NCBI GenBank assembly: GCA_002753565.1
Contig: PEAM01000002.1
Location: forward strand, 202,783 to 235,842
Source: Magnetococcales bacterium
GTDB taxonomy: Bacteria > Pseudomonadota > Magnetococcia > Magnetococcales > JADFYX01
DNA: 33,060 nucleotides
Reading direction: 5' to 3'
Below are positions 15,477 to 23,723 of the stretch, in pieces. Below the pieces are notes generated by a model. The model ran no database searches, had not been told where the DNA came from, and saw only the letters and a list, made by a program, of their open reading frames with translations. How positions within the stretch are numbered: the first letter of the stretch is position 1; the number at the start of each line of letters is the position of its first letter. The translations under genes and the position numbers were made by a program.

Positions 15477-15504
15477 AGGGGGGGGATGGATTGGGCAGGC
15501 ATCT

Positions 15505-16629
15505 ATGTTGACCGCTGAAAACAACAGGCGACCGATCATCCTGGTGGTGGACGACACCCCGGAGAACATCGATGTGTTGCGGTCGGCCCTGCAGGCCGAC
15601 TATGCCGTTCGAGTCGCCCCGTCGGGCCGGGTGGCCTTGAAGGCGGTCAAGATTCTCCCCCTTCCAGATCTGGTGTTGCTGGATATCATGATGCAGGATA
15701 TGGACGGCTACGAGGTTTGTCGCCAACTCAAGGCTGACCCGGTCACCGCATCGATTCCGATTATTTTTGTGACGGCAAAGACCGGCGAAGCGGATCAGCT
15801 TGCCGGGCTGAATCTGGGGGCGGTGGACTATATTACCAAGCCCTTTAGCATTCCCATCGTCCAAACCCGGGTCAAGACCCATTTGACGGTCTTTTTGCAA
15901 CGGCAGCTTCTGGAAAAACAGAACCTGCAACTGCTGGAGGCAGCCAGATTGCGGGATAACGTAGCCCAGATAACCCGTCATGATCTCAAAAGCCCCTTGG
16001 CATCCATTATCGGTTTTACCCAACTGCTGGCAAAAACACCCGCTCTGGGGGATAAGTCCCAGGGCTATATCAAGCTGATCGAGACCGCCTCCTATCGCCT
16101 GTTGAATATGATCAACCACTCTCTGGATCTTTTTCAGATGGAGGAGGGGCGCTATCACCTGCAACCCAAAGAGATGGATCTGCTAACCATTCTCAACCAG
16201 GTCAAGGAGGAGATGTTCACCCTTTCCCGATCGAAAAACTGCCCGATAACCCTGATATCTCAACAGGAAGAGAGTGTGATGATTCAGGGGGAGAGGCTGC
16301 TTTGCCACAGTCTGTTTGCCAACCTGATCAAAAATAGTCTGGAGGCCTCCCCCGTGGGTCAAGCCATTGTCATTACCCTCAGAAGAGAGGAGGGTTGGCT
16401 TAAGGTTGAGGTGCAAAATGGTGGCGAGGTGCCTGAGGAGATAAAGGATCGCTTTTTTGATAAGTTTATAACCAGCGGTAAACGTTCAGGAACCGGGTTG
16501 GGGACCTATTCGGCTCAACTGATTACCCATCTGCATCAGGGGGAGATTCGGATGAAGAGCTCCGCTGTTTCCGGAACCACGGTGACGGTTCGGTTCCGGT
16601 TGAATTCTCAAGAGTTGGTCGGTTCCTGA
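15505..16629 (+). CDS. Receiver-histidine kinase fusion (REC-HisKA-HATPase)
   Basis: The open frame reaches back to 15412 inside the previous gene. The receiver fold begins only after the ATG at 15505, so I place the start there (374 residues); GCAGG just upstream is a modest ribosome binding site. The receiver has D60 in a slightly unusual LDIMMQDMDG (Gln replacing the common Pro) and KPFSIP after the conserved Lys. HisKA has H159 in RHDLKSPLAS. The HATPase has the N box LIKNSLEAS, a G1 box reading VQNGGEVPEE with Asn where many kinases have Asp, and GTGLGTYSAQLI. There is no membrane segment. It would receive phosphate at the receiver and tune its own kinase activity, a common arrangement for relay branches. 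Its receiver is very like that of the next gene. Confidence 0.93.
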   Translation: MLTAENNRRPIILVVDDTPENIDVLRSALQADYAVRVAPSGRVALKAVKILPLPDLVLLDIMMQDMDGYEVCRQLKADPVTASIPIIFVTAKTGEADQLAGLNLGAVDYITKPFSIPIVQTRVKTHLTVFLQRQLLEKQNLQLLEAARLRDNVAQITRHDLKSPLASIIGFTQLLAKTPALGDKSQGYIKLIETASYRLLNMINHSLDLFQMEEGRYHLQPKEMDLLTILNQVKEEMFTLSRSKNCPITLISQQEESVMIQGERLLCHSLFANLIKNSLEASPVGQAIVITLRREEGWLKVEVQNGGEVPEEIKDRFFDKFITSGKRSGTGLGTYSAQLITHLHQGEIRMKSSAVSGTTVTVRFRLNSQELVGS

Positions 16630-16693
16630 TTTCTGGGTTGGGCTTTTGGTCGAAAAGATGAGATCATGGGGTGGGGATGGGCAGGCTGTTGGT

Positions 16694-16722
16694 TTGATTC
16701 AACCTGTCAGACAGAGTGTTAT
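16694..16722 (+). promoter_or_regulatory. Weak candidate promoter before the receiver/phosphatase gene
   Basis: TTGATT at 16694-16699 and TGTTAT at 16717-16722 are spaced by 17 bases and match four of six consensus positions each. They lie in the 120-base stretch between the receiver-kinase stop (16629) and the preferred GTG start (16750). If real, transcription would begin downstream of the ATG at 16666, which supports the later start. Matches of this quality occur by chance. Confidence 0.2.
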
Positions 16723-16749
16723 CATCAAACTTTATCTTGGATTGGAACT

Positions 16750-17892
16750 GTGTCAGTGAGCCAGAAAAAAAGGGAGATCATCCTGGTTGTGGATGATACA
16801 CCTGAGAATATTGATGTCTTGAAGGGGGCGTTGGTTGCCGACTATACGGTCAGACCGGCGCCCAATGGAGAGATCGCCCTGAAAGCCGCCGCGGTGCAAC
16901 CCAGACCGGATTTGATCCTGTTGGACATCATGATGCCCGGCATGGATGGCTTTGAAGTGTGCCGCCGACTGAAGACCAATCCGGCAACACGGCATATTCC
17001 GGTTATTTTTGTCACGGCAAAAACCGAGGTTGCCGACGAGCTGGAAGGGTTGAACCTGGGTGCGGTCGACTACATTACCAAACCGTTTCGCATTCCTATC
17101 GTTCAGGCTCGTGTTCGTACCCATCTGGCCTTGGAGGCGAGCAAAAAAATTCTGGACAAACAGAATCGAACCCTGGTCCGAGAGCGGGAGTTGATCGAGA
17201 CAATCCTTGTCAAGATGCGCGGAGCAGAGATGTTTGATGGCCGTAATTTGCGTCATCTGATCTCTCCGGTCGAGGTGACGGCGGGGGATATGTTGCTTTC
17301 GGTGTTTACTCCAGATGGGCGACAGATGGTGCTGTTGGGGGATTTTACCGGTCACGGCCTCCCGGCTGCCATCGGGGGTCCTTTGGTGACCTATATCCTC
17401 AACGAGTTTGCCCGCCGCGGGGCCAGTGGGGCGGAAATTCTTCAAGAGATCAACAGCCAGCTTTGTGCCCGACTGCCGGTGGGTGTTTTTTTTGCGGCCT
17501 TTTTTCTGGAGATCTCAACCAAACGTAAAAAAGCCACCCTCTGGAATGCCGCCCTGCCAGACGGAATCTTGCTTCGGGATGGGGCGGTGCGCAAGCGTTT
17601 TGCCTCCAAGTCCATACCGTTGGGTATTTTTGACTCGGTTGATATTGTCGAGGCAGGGCAGAGTATCTCCTTGAAGAAGGGGGATCGATTGTACGCCTTT
17701 TCGGATGGGATTATTGAGGCTAAAGGGGGGGCAGGAGAGATGTTTGGTATGGGTCGACTGGAGCATTTTTTGGTTCAGGCGGTTAAACAGGGGCGTGAAC
17801 TGGATGATCTTCTTCCCCTGCTCAATACCCATGTCGGCTCCACAACCCATGAGGACGATCTTACCTTGGTTGAGGTTCAGTTTAGAGCGTAA
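16750..17892 (+). CDS. Response regulator with SpoIIE/PP2C-type phosphatase output
   Basis: The frame is open from an ATG at 16666, but the extra 28 residues are rich in Trp, Cys and His and look non-coding. The receiver begins just after GTG codons at 16750 and 16756, so I use 16750; the start is uncertain. The product is about 380 residues. The receiver has D59 (LDIMMPGMDGFE) and KPFRIP after the conserved Lys. After a helical linker comes a PPM/SpoIIE domain with GDFTGHG (metal-binding Asp about 198), SDGIIEA (Asp about 319) and EDDLTLVEV (Asp pair about 369-370). RsbU/SpoIIE-like relatives dephosphorylate a Ser/Thr on an STAS-domain anti-sigma antagonist, but no STAS or RsbW-like gene is visible here, so the substrate is unknown. 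Confidence 0.92.
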   Translation: MSVSQKKREIILVVDDTPENIDVLKGALVADYTVRPAPNGEIALKAAAVQPRPDLILLDIMMPGMDGFEVCRRLKTNPATRHIPVIFVTAKTEVADELEGLNLGAVDYITKPFRIPIVQARVRTHLALEASKKILDKQNRTLVRERELIETILVKMRGAEMFDGRNLRHLISPVEVTAGDMLLSVFTPDGRQMVLLGDFTGHGLPAAIGGPLVTYILNEFARRGASGAEILQEINSQLCARLPVGVFFAAFFLEISTKRKKATLWNAALPDGILLRDGAVRKRFASKSIPLGIFDSVDIVEAGQSISLKKGDRLYAFSDGIIEAKGGAGEMFGMGRLEHFLVQAVKQGRELDDLLPLLNTHVGSTTHEDDLTLVEVQFRA

Positions 17893-17901
17893 GACAACTT
17901 C

Positions 17902-17916
17902 CTGCCTGACCGGCAG
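17902..17916 (+). other. Small hairpin upstream of the giant kinase gene
   Basis: CTGCC at 17902-17906 pairs with GGCAG at 17912-17916 around a five-base loop. It lies in the 35-base gap between the phosphatase stop and the kinase ATG at 17928, which has no good Shine-Dalgarno. It could affect translation of the kinase, but five base pairs is little evidence. Confidence 0.25.
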
Positions 17917-17927
17917 ATGGGTATTCT

Positions 17928-20900
17928 ATGAATAAGCGTCAGCTGTTTCGTTTGCGAACACTCCTTTTGCTGCTGCTGCTGGGGGGGGGTGGGCTCTGTT
18001 CCCTCTTTTCCGGGCGGGCCATGGCGGCCGAGAAGGTTGCCATTCAGCTGAAATGGTTCCATCAATTTCAGTTTGCCGGCTACTACGCTGCCAAAGAGAA
18101 GGGTTTTTTTGCCCAGGAGGGGCTGGATGTCACTCTGCTGGAGCGTAATCCCGACAGCGGCTACATTCGAGATGTTCTACAGGGTAGGGCACGCTATGGC
18201 GTAGCCGATGCCGGGCTGGTTCTCTCTCGCATGCAGGGCAAGCCGGTGGTGTTGTTGGCGCAGATTTTTCAACACTCTCCCCTGGTTCTGTTCTCTTTAT
18301 CCACCACCAATATCCGCACCCCCTATGACCTGTTTGGCAAAAAGGTGATGGCCGACCTGAAAGGCAACAGCGACGCCCCCCTCAATGCCATGTTGATGAA
18401 TACACTGGAGGGGACCGATACCATTGTCGTCTTGCCCAACAGCTACCGGAATGAGGATCTGCTGGAGGGGAAGGTGGATGCCATGGACGGCTATTTGACC
18501 GACCAGCCCTATTGGTTTAAGCAGCGTGGCGCGTCGGTGACCCAACTGGATCCTCGAGATTATGGGGTCGATTTTTATGGGGATAATTTTTTTACCACCG
18601 AAGAGGAGGTTGAACACCACCCCCTGAGGGTCGAGAAGATGATCCGGGCTGTCAAGCGGGGTTGGCGTTATGCGCTGGAGAACCCAGAGGAGATAGTCGA
18701 TCTGATTCTGGAGAAGTATAATACCCGTCAACTGGATCGGGGCCATCTGCTTTTTGAGGCAGAAGAGACCAGAAAAATAATTCAATCAGAACAGGTTGAG
18801 TTGGGCCGTTATGAACCGGTCCGTTATGCCAAAATGGCGGAGATCTATGCCTCCCAGGGGTTTGCCGACGTGGCAAAGGTGGAGTCTGGTTTTTTCTACG
18901 CCCACCATCAGAATCTGGAGAACCAACCCACCCCCCCCCTTCTGACCCCTCAAGAGCGAGCCTGGATTGAGAAAAACCCTCGGATTCGGGTCCATAACGA
19001 GCGCAACTGGCCCCCCTTCAACTTTAGCCGGGCAGGGGAGCCTCAGGGGCTTTCCATCGACATCATGAACCTGTTGGCCCAAAAGGTCGGGCTAACGGTT
19101 GACTATCTGACCGGGCCTACCTGGCCGCAGTTCATGGAGATGATCCGGGAGGGAGAGCTGGATGTCATGCTCAACATTGTCAAGACCCCGGAACGTCAGA
19201 AGTATCTGCTCTTTACCCCCCCCTATAGCGAGAATCCCAACACCATTCTAAGCCACGCCAACGCACCCTATCACAGCCTAAAGCAGCTGTTTGGCAAGAC
19301 GATCTCTGTACCCAAAGGGTTTTTTTATGAAGAGATAATAAGGAACAACTATCCCCAGATTCATGTCCTGCCCCTGAAGGAGACCATCGATACCATGAAG
19401 GCGGTGAGCTTTAACAAGGCCGATGCCGCCTTGGGAGAGCTTGCGGTATTTAATCACCTCATGGCCCAACATCTGATCAATGGTGTGGTGGTCTCCGGAG
19501 AGTTGGATCTGGGTAACCCAGAGTTGACCCTGCTGAACATGGCGACCCACAAACGGTCACCGTTATTGGCCTCTATACTTACCAAGGGGCTGCAGGCCAT
19601 TAGTGACGATGAAAAACGGGTGATTCAGAATAAATGGCTGCAGGAGGCACACCGAGAGGCCGCCCGCAATACGGTGGAGAAAAAGCAGACATTCCATTGG
19701 TTTATTATTGGAGCCATTGGTATTTTCCTGCTGATGCTGGCCGGTTTGCTGGTGCTTCCCCGGCTTTTTTCCGACCAGCTGCTGACCCGCCATTTTGGGT
19801 CGGTCCGTTTTCGGGTTATGGCGTTGACCGGCATGAGTTTGATGGTCCTTTTGGTGGCCCTGTTGGTGTGGTACACCCTGGTTCAGAATAAAAAAGCGGT
19901 GATGACCTCTCTGGAGGCCGAGTTGACCCTGGTGTTGCAGAGTGTTCTGGAGCGCAACGATTTATGGGTCCAAGATCGGCTTAACCTACTGACTCAGTTG
20001 GGTCGAGATCCTGAATTGGTTGCTATTACCAAGAGGCTGTTGAAGGTGCCGGTCAATGCGGCTGACCTGATAGCGTCAAAGCCGTTGGCCGAGGCGCGAG
20101 CCTTTGTCACCCGGCGGGAGAGAGAGCTTGGCAAGGTGGGGTTTTTCATCATCAACCCAGACCACATCAGCATTGGCTCTCGACGGGATTCCAACCTGGG
20201 CACCAAAAACCTGATCAGCAAGCAGAAACTCAGCCTGTTGAGCAGGGTGTTTGATGGGCACTCCCTCTTTATTCCCCCCATTCGATCCGATGTACCCCTG
20301 ACAGATGAAGGGTCGGGGTTTCGACCTCTGAGCATCTTTTTTGCGGTGCCGATTCGGGATCGGGATGGAACGGTTCTGGCGGTGTTGACTCAGCGGCTGG
20401 AACCATCCAAGGAGTTGAGCCGGATCATGTGGAGTGGTCGAGTGGGTCAAAGCGGTGAGAGCTACATGGTTGATCCCGAAGGGCGACAGGTTACCGAGAG
20501 CCGTTTTCGAGATCAGTTGGACAAGATTGGACTGTTGGACCGGCTGGCCCCATCGGGGGATACCATCGAGGTGCGGGACCCCGGTGGCAATATGGTAACC
20601 GGCCACCAACCTACACTTCCCCGCGAAAATCTGCCCTTTACCCGAATGGTACAAAACCTGTTTAAACAGGCTGAGGATAAAGGGGAAGATAGCTTTGTCG
20701 TCAGCCATGACAGGCAGGGGCATGATGAGATTGTGGTTGATGTCCGGGGTTATCGGGACTATCGGGGGGTGGAGGTGTTTGGGGTCGGGCAGTGGGAGTC
20801 GCAACTGGGTATGGGGGTGGTGACCGAGATTGATCAGGAAGAGGCGCTGAGCGGCTATTATCGCTTGCGACAAAATCTGCTTATTATTGCCGGTGTTACC

Positions 20901-23615
20901 CTGTTGCTGGCTATTATTGCCACCCTGGTAACCATCATGTTGGGGGAGCGGGCCACCCGGCTGATGCGCCGAACCCAGGAGGAGCTGGAGAAGCGGGTGG
21001 CGGATCGGACGCAGGCGCTGAATGAGAGTCAAAAGCGGTTTGAGTTGGCGGTGCGAGGGAGTGGCGATGCGTTGTGGGAGTATGATTCTCACCGGGATGA
21101 GAGTTGGTTTTCGACCCGATTTCTCGAACTCTTAGGCTATGAGCCCGATGCTCTCCCCTGTAACCTGGAAACCTGGAAGAGCCATGTTCATCCTGAGGAT
21201 CAGAAACGTGCTGTTGCGGCATTTATTGACCATCTAAGGGCGGATATTCCCTATGATGTGGAGTATCGACTGCGGACCAAAAGCGGTGCGTATCATTGGT
21301 TTCAGGCCCGTGCGAAGACGGTTCGGGATGATCGAGGGTTTCCATCTCGCACCAGTGGTACCATTAGCAACATCCATGAGCGAAAACTGGCCCAGGCCGC
21401 CATACAAGAGAGCCAGCAACGGCTGGAACTTGCTCTGGAGGGGGGGGATCTCGGCTCTTGGGATGCGGATCTTATCCTGGGCAAGACGGTGGTCAACTCC
21501 CGTTGGGCAGAGATTATTGGTTGCTCTCTTGATGATATCTCCGATCCTCATCAAATCTGGTTGGACACCATCCATCCCGACGATCGACCGTGGCTTTTGG
21601 CCTATGGGGAGGCCTATCGGTATGGAAGCGGCCTTAAATATGAGGCGGAGTATCGCCTGAAACTGGCGGATGGTCGTCTCAAGTGGGTACTCTCCAAGGG
21701 GACCGCTGTCTCTCGTGATGAGAAGCAGCGCCCCTTGCGTATTGTAGGCACCATGATGGATATCACCATCCGCAAGGAGGCCGAGCAGGCGCTCTCTCAA
21801 GCCAAGGAGACCGCCGAAGCGGCGACACGGGCCAAGAGTGATTTTCTGGCTAATATGAGCCATGAGATCCGCACCCCCATGAATGCCATCATCGGCATGA
21901 GCCATCTGGCCCTGCAGACCAACCTGACCCCCAAACAGCGGGACTATGTCAGCAAGACCCACTTTGCCGCCAACGCCCTGTTGGGCATCCTCAACGATAT
22001 ACTCGATTTTTCCAAGATAGAAGCGGGTAAGATGACGCTGGAGAGTCTCCCTTTCCGATTGGGGGAGGTGCTGGAAAATGTCACCAGTCTGGTCTCTGTC
22101 AAGGCGCGGGAGAAGGGGCTGGAGTTATTAATCTCCACCGCAGCCGATGTACCGGATGGGTTGATGGGTGACCCGTTGCGTCTGGGTCAGATATTGACCA
22201 ACCTGGCCAATAATGCCGTCAAGTTTACCGAACACGGCCGGGTGATCATTCAAACCGAGTCGGTTTTAGAAGAGGGAAACCGGATTGAGCTGCGTTTTTG
22301 TGTGCAAGACACCGGTATTGGCATGTCAACAGAGCAGATGGGGCGACTGTTCCAGGCTTTCTCCCAGGCGGATAACTCCACCACCAGAAAGTTTGGCGGA
22401 ACCGGGTTGGGTTTGACCATCAGCAAACGTTTTGTGGAGATGATGGGTGGAAAGATCTGGGTTGAGAGTGACTTGGGCCAGGGGAGCTCGTTCTGTTTTA
22501 CCGCCTCCTTTGAACGCCAGAGCCTGTTGGCTTCTGTGCCACGGCATCTTCCGCCTGACCTGGGGGCGGAGTCGGTGGCACCCCTTGCCGGTTCGCGCAT
22601 CTTGCTGGTAGAGGATAATGAGATCAATCAGCAGGTGGCAACAGAGCTTCTGGAGCAGGGGCGACTGGTGGTCACTGTGGTCAACAATGGTCAGGAGGCG
22701 TTGGAGGCGGTTAATCGAGAGGATTTTGATGCCGTTTTGATGGATATTCAGATGCCCCTGATGGATGGCTACCAAGCAACCAAGGCGATGCGAGCGCAGG
22801 ATCGGTTAAAGGGGTTGCCGATTATCGCCATGACCGCCAACGCCATGGCGGGAGACCGGGAAAAATGTCTGAAGGTCGGCATGAACGACCATGTGGTCAA
22901 GCCCATTGATCCCAAGGAGATGTTCCGGGCCTTGGCACAATGGATCAAGCCGGCTCTAAGGCCGCTGCCCAAACGTCATCTCAACCCAACCTTTCGCTCC
23001 GAAGAGGAGGGGGGGGTGGATGAACTACCCAACCTGCCGGGGTTTGACCTGGAGCGGTCGGTGGCACGGGTTGGGGGGAGCCTGCCGGCCTACAGAAAGT
23101 TGCTGGATCGGGTGGTGCAGAGTGAAGCCGATGCTGTGGACCGTATTCGCCAGAGCCTGGCAAACGGGGAGCAGGAGGAGGCCATACGGGCTGCCCATAC
23201 CCTGAAAGGGTTGGCGGGTACGATTGGTGCGACGACGCTCCAGTCGGAGGCCGCCCTGTTGGAGCAGGCTTTGGTCAGGGGAGAGGAGGAGGGGCAGAGT
23301 CGTCTGCTGGAGTCTGTTGCCCAGACCCTTTTGCAGACCGTACAGGTCATCGAGTCTGCCAGGGTGGAGCCCACCCTCAGGCGGCAACAGGTGGATGGCG
23401 GGGAGCCGGATGGGTCAATTGTCCCCTCTCTTACCCTATTGGCAGAAAAAATCGAAGATTATGACGCAACAGCGGTTGAGTCGGTGGCTGAGTTGTTGGA
23501 ACATCTGGGGCCTGGGTTGCTTCAGTCGGACCTGGAGAGGATGCAGAGACGGTTGGCCGATTACGACTTTGATGGAGCCTCAGAAATTTTGGTTGAGATC
23601 CTCGACCGTTTCTGA
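17928..23615 (+). CDS. Giant hybrid histidine kinase with NMT1/THI5, SBP_bac_3 and Cache-like sensors
   Basis: An 1895-residue protein. A signal peptide (about 1-34, cleavage near AMA-AE) leads to an NMT1/THI5-like binding domain (about 35-330; LKWFHQFQFAGYYAA and KEKGFF are typical). A family-3 binding domain follows (about 345-575), then a membrane helix (590-612), a short loop, a second helix (628-652), a Cache-like periplasmic region (653-983) and a third helix (984-1006). The cytoplasmic part is a coiled coil, two PAS domains (about 1027-1145 and 1155-1280), HisKA (H1312), HATPase (NLANNAVKFT, DTGIGM, GGTGLGL), a receiver (D1606), Hpt (H1757 in HTLKG) and the shared C-terminal module (1835-1895, DYDFDGA). 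It looks like two sensor front ends joined to one kinase. The Shine-Dalgarno is poor, and a G9 tract at 17981-17989 sits in the signal peptide. Confidence 0.95.
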   Translation: MNKRQLFRLRTLLLLLLLGGGGLCSLFSGRAMAAEKVAIQLKWFHQFQFAGYYAAKEKGFFAQEGLDVTLLERNPDSGYIRDVLQGRARYGVADAGLVLSRMQGKPVVLLAQIFQHSPLVLFSLSTTNIRTPYDLFGKKVMADLKGNSDAPLNAMLMNTLEGTDTIVVLPNSYRNEDLLEGKVDAMDGYLTDQPYWFKQRGASVTQLDPRDYGVDFYGDNFFTTEEEVEHHPLRVEKMIRAVKRGWRYALENPEEIVDLILEKYNTRQLDRGHLLFEAEETRKIIQSEQVELGRYEPVRYAKMAEIYASQGFADVAKVESGFFYAHHQNLENQPTPPLLTPQERAWIEKNPRIRVHNERNWPPFNFSRAGEPQGLSIDIMNLLAQKVGLTVDYLTGPTWPQFMEMIREGELDVMLNIVKTPERQKYLLFTPPYSENPNTILSHANAPYHSLKQLFGKTISVPKGFFYEEIIRNNYPQIHVLPLKETIDTMKAVSFNKADAALGELAVFNHLMAQHLINGVVVSGELDLGNPELTLLNMATHKRSPLLASILTKGLQAISDDEKRVIQNKWLQEAHREAARNTVEKKQTFHWFIIGAIGIFLLMLAGLLVLPRLFSDQLLTRHFGSVRFRVMALTGMSLMVLLVALLVWYTLVQNKKAVMTSLEAELTLVLQSVLERNDLWVQDRLNLLTQLGRDPELVAITKRLLKVPVNAADLIASKPLAEARAFVTRRERELGKVGFFIINPDHISIGSRRDSNLGTKNLISKQKLSLLSRVFDGHSLFIPPIRSDVPLTDEGSGFRPLSIFFAVPIRDRDGTVLAVLTQRLEPSKELSRIMWSGRVGQSGESYMVDPEGRQVTESRFRDQLDKIGLLDRLAPSGDTIEVRDPGGNMVTGHQPTLPRENLPFTRMVQNLFKQAEDKGEDSFVVSHDRQGHDEIVVDVRGYRDYRGVEVFGVGQWESQLGMGVVTEIDQEEALSGYYRLRQNLLIIAGVTLLLAIIATLVTIMLGERATRLMRRTQEELEKRVADRTQALNESQKRFELAVRGSGDALWEYDSHRDESWFSTRFLELLGYEPDALPCNLETWKSHVHPEDQKRAVAAFIDHLRADIPYDVEYRLRTKSGAYHWFQARAKTVRDDRGFPSRTSGTISNIHERKLAQAAIQESQQRLELALEGGDLGSWDADLILGKTVVNSRWAEIIGCSLDDISDPHQIWLDTIHPDDRPWLLAYGEAYRYGSGLKYEAEYRLKLADGRLKWVLSKGTAVSRDEKQRPLRIVGTMMDITIRKEAEQALSQAKETAEAATRAKSDFLANMSHEIRTPMNAIIGMSHLALQTNLTPKQRDYVSKTHFAANALLGILNDILDFSKIEAGKMTLESLPFRLGEVLENVTSLVSVKAREKGLELLISTAADVPDGLMGDPLRLGQILTNLANNAVKFTEHGRVIIQTESVLEEGNRIELRFCVQDTGIGMSTEQMGRLFQAFSQADNSTTRKFGGTGLGLTISKRFVEMMGGKIWVESDLGQGSSFCFTASFERQSLLASVPRHLPPDLGAESVAPLAGSRILLVEDNEINQQVATELLEQGRLVVTVVNNGQEALEAVNREDFDAVLMDIQMPLMDGYQATKAMRAQDRLKGLPIIAMTANAMAGDREKCLKVGMNDHVVKPIDPKEMFRALAQWIKPALRPLPKRHLNPTFRSEEEGGVDELPNLPGFDLERSVARVGGSLPAYRKLLDRVVQSEADAVDRIRQSLANGEQEEAIRAAHTLKGLAGTIGATTLQSEAALLEQALVRGEEEGQSRLLESVAQTLLQTVQVIESARVEPTLRRQQVDGGEPDGSIVPSLTLLAEKIEDYDATAVESVAELLEHLGPGLLQSDLERMQRRLADYDFDGASEILVEILDRF

Positions 23616-23649
23616 GCAATACAACTCCGGTGAAAAGTCTGCTATGATC

Positions 23650-23704
23650 GATGCATTGCATCTGTTTGGGGTAGGTTTGAGTGGATAATCACTGCTGAAT
23701 TCAG
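23650..23704. promoter_or_regulatory. Two palindromes upstream of the second HD-GYP gene, possible operator region
   Basis: GATGCA-T-TGCATC at 23650-23662 is a perfect 6+1+6 inverted repeat, and CTGAATTCAG at 23695-23704 is a perfect 10-base palindrome just before the AAGGAG ribosome binding site. Between them GATAAT at 23684-23689 matches five of six -10 promoter positions, but no good -35 element is seen. Together they suggest independent control of the gene at 23724. No regulator for it is identified here. Confidence 0.3.
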
Positions 23705-23723
23705 GCAGAATCAAGGAGATAAG

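Noticed and set aside
15478-15485. G8 tract between the HD-GYP and receiver-kinase genes
   Set aside because: It is intergenic and cannot change a reading frame. It may act as part of a ribosome binding region but is too far from the ATG at 15505 to claim.
15412-15504. N-terminal extension of the receiver-kinase from an ATG inside the HD-GYP gene
   Set aside because: The 31 extra residues are in the coding shadow of the previous gene, are rich in Arg, Gly and Trp, and precede the receiver fold. The ATG at 15505 fits the family start.
16420-16440. Possible defect in the ATPase G1 box of the receiver-kinase (Asn replacing Asp)
   Set aside because: The VxNxGxVPEE pattern together with GTGLGTYSA is, as far as I know, normal for a subgroup of kinases, so it is not evidence of an inactive enzyme.
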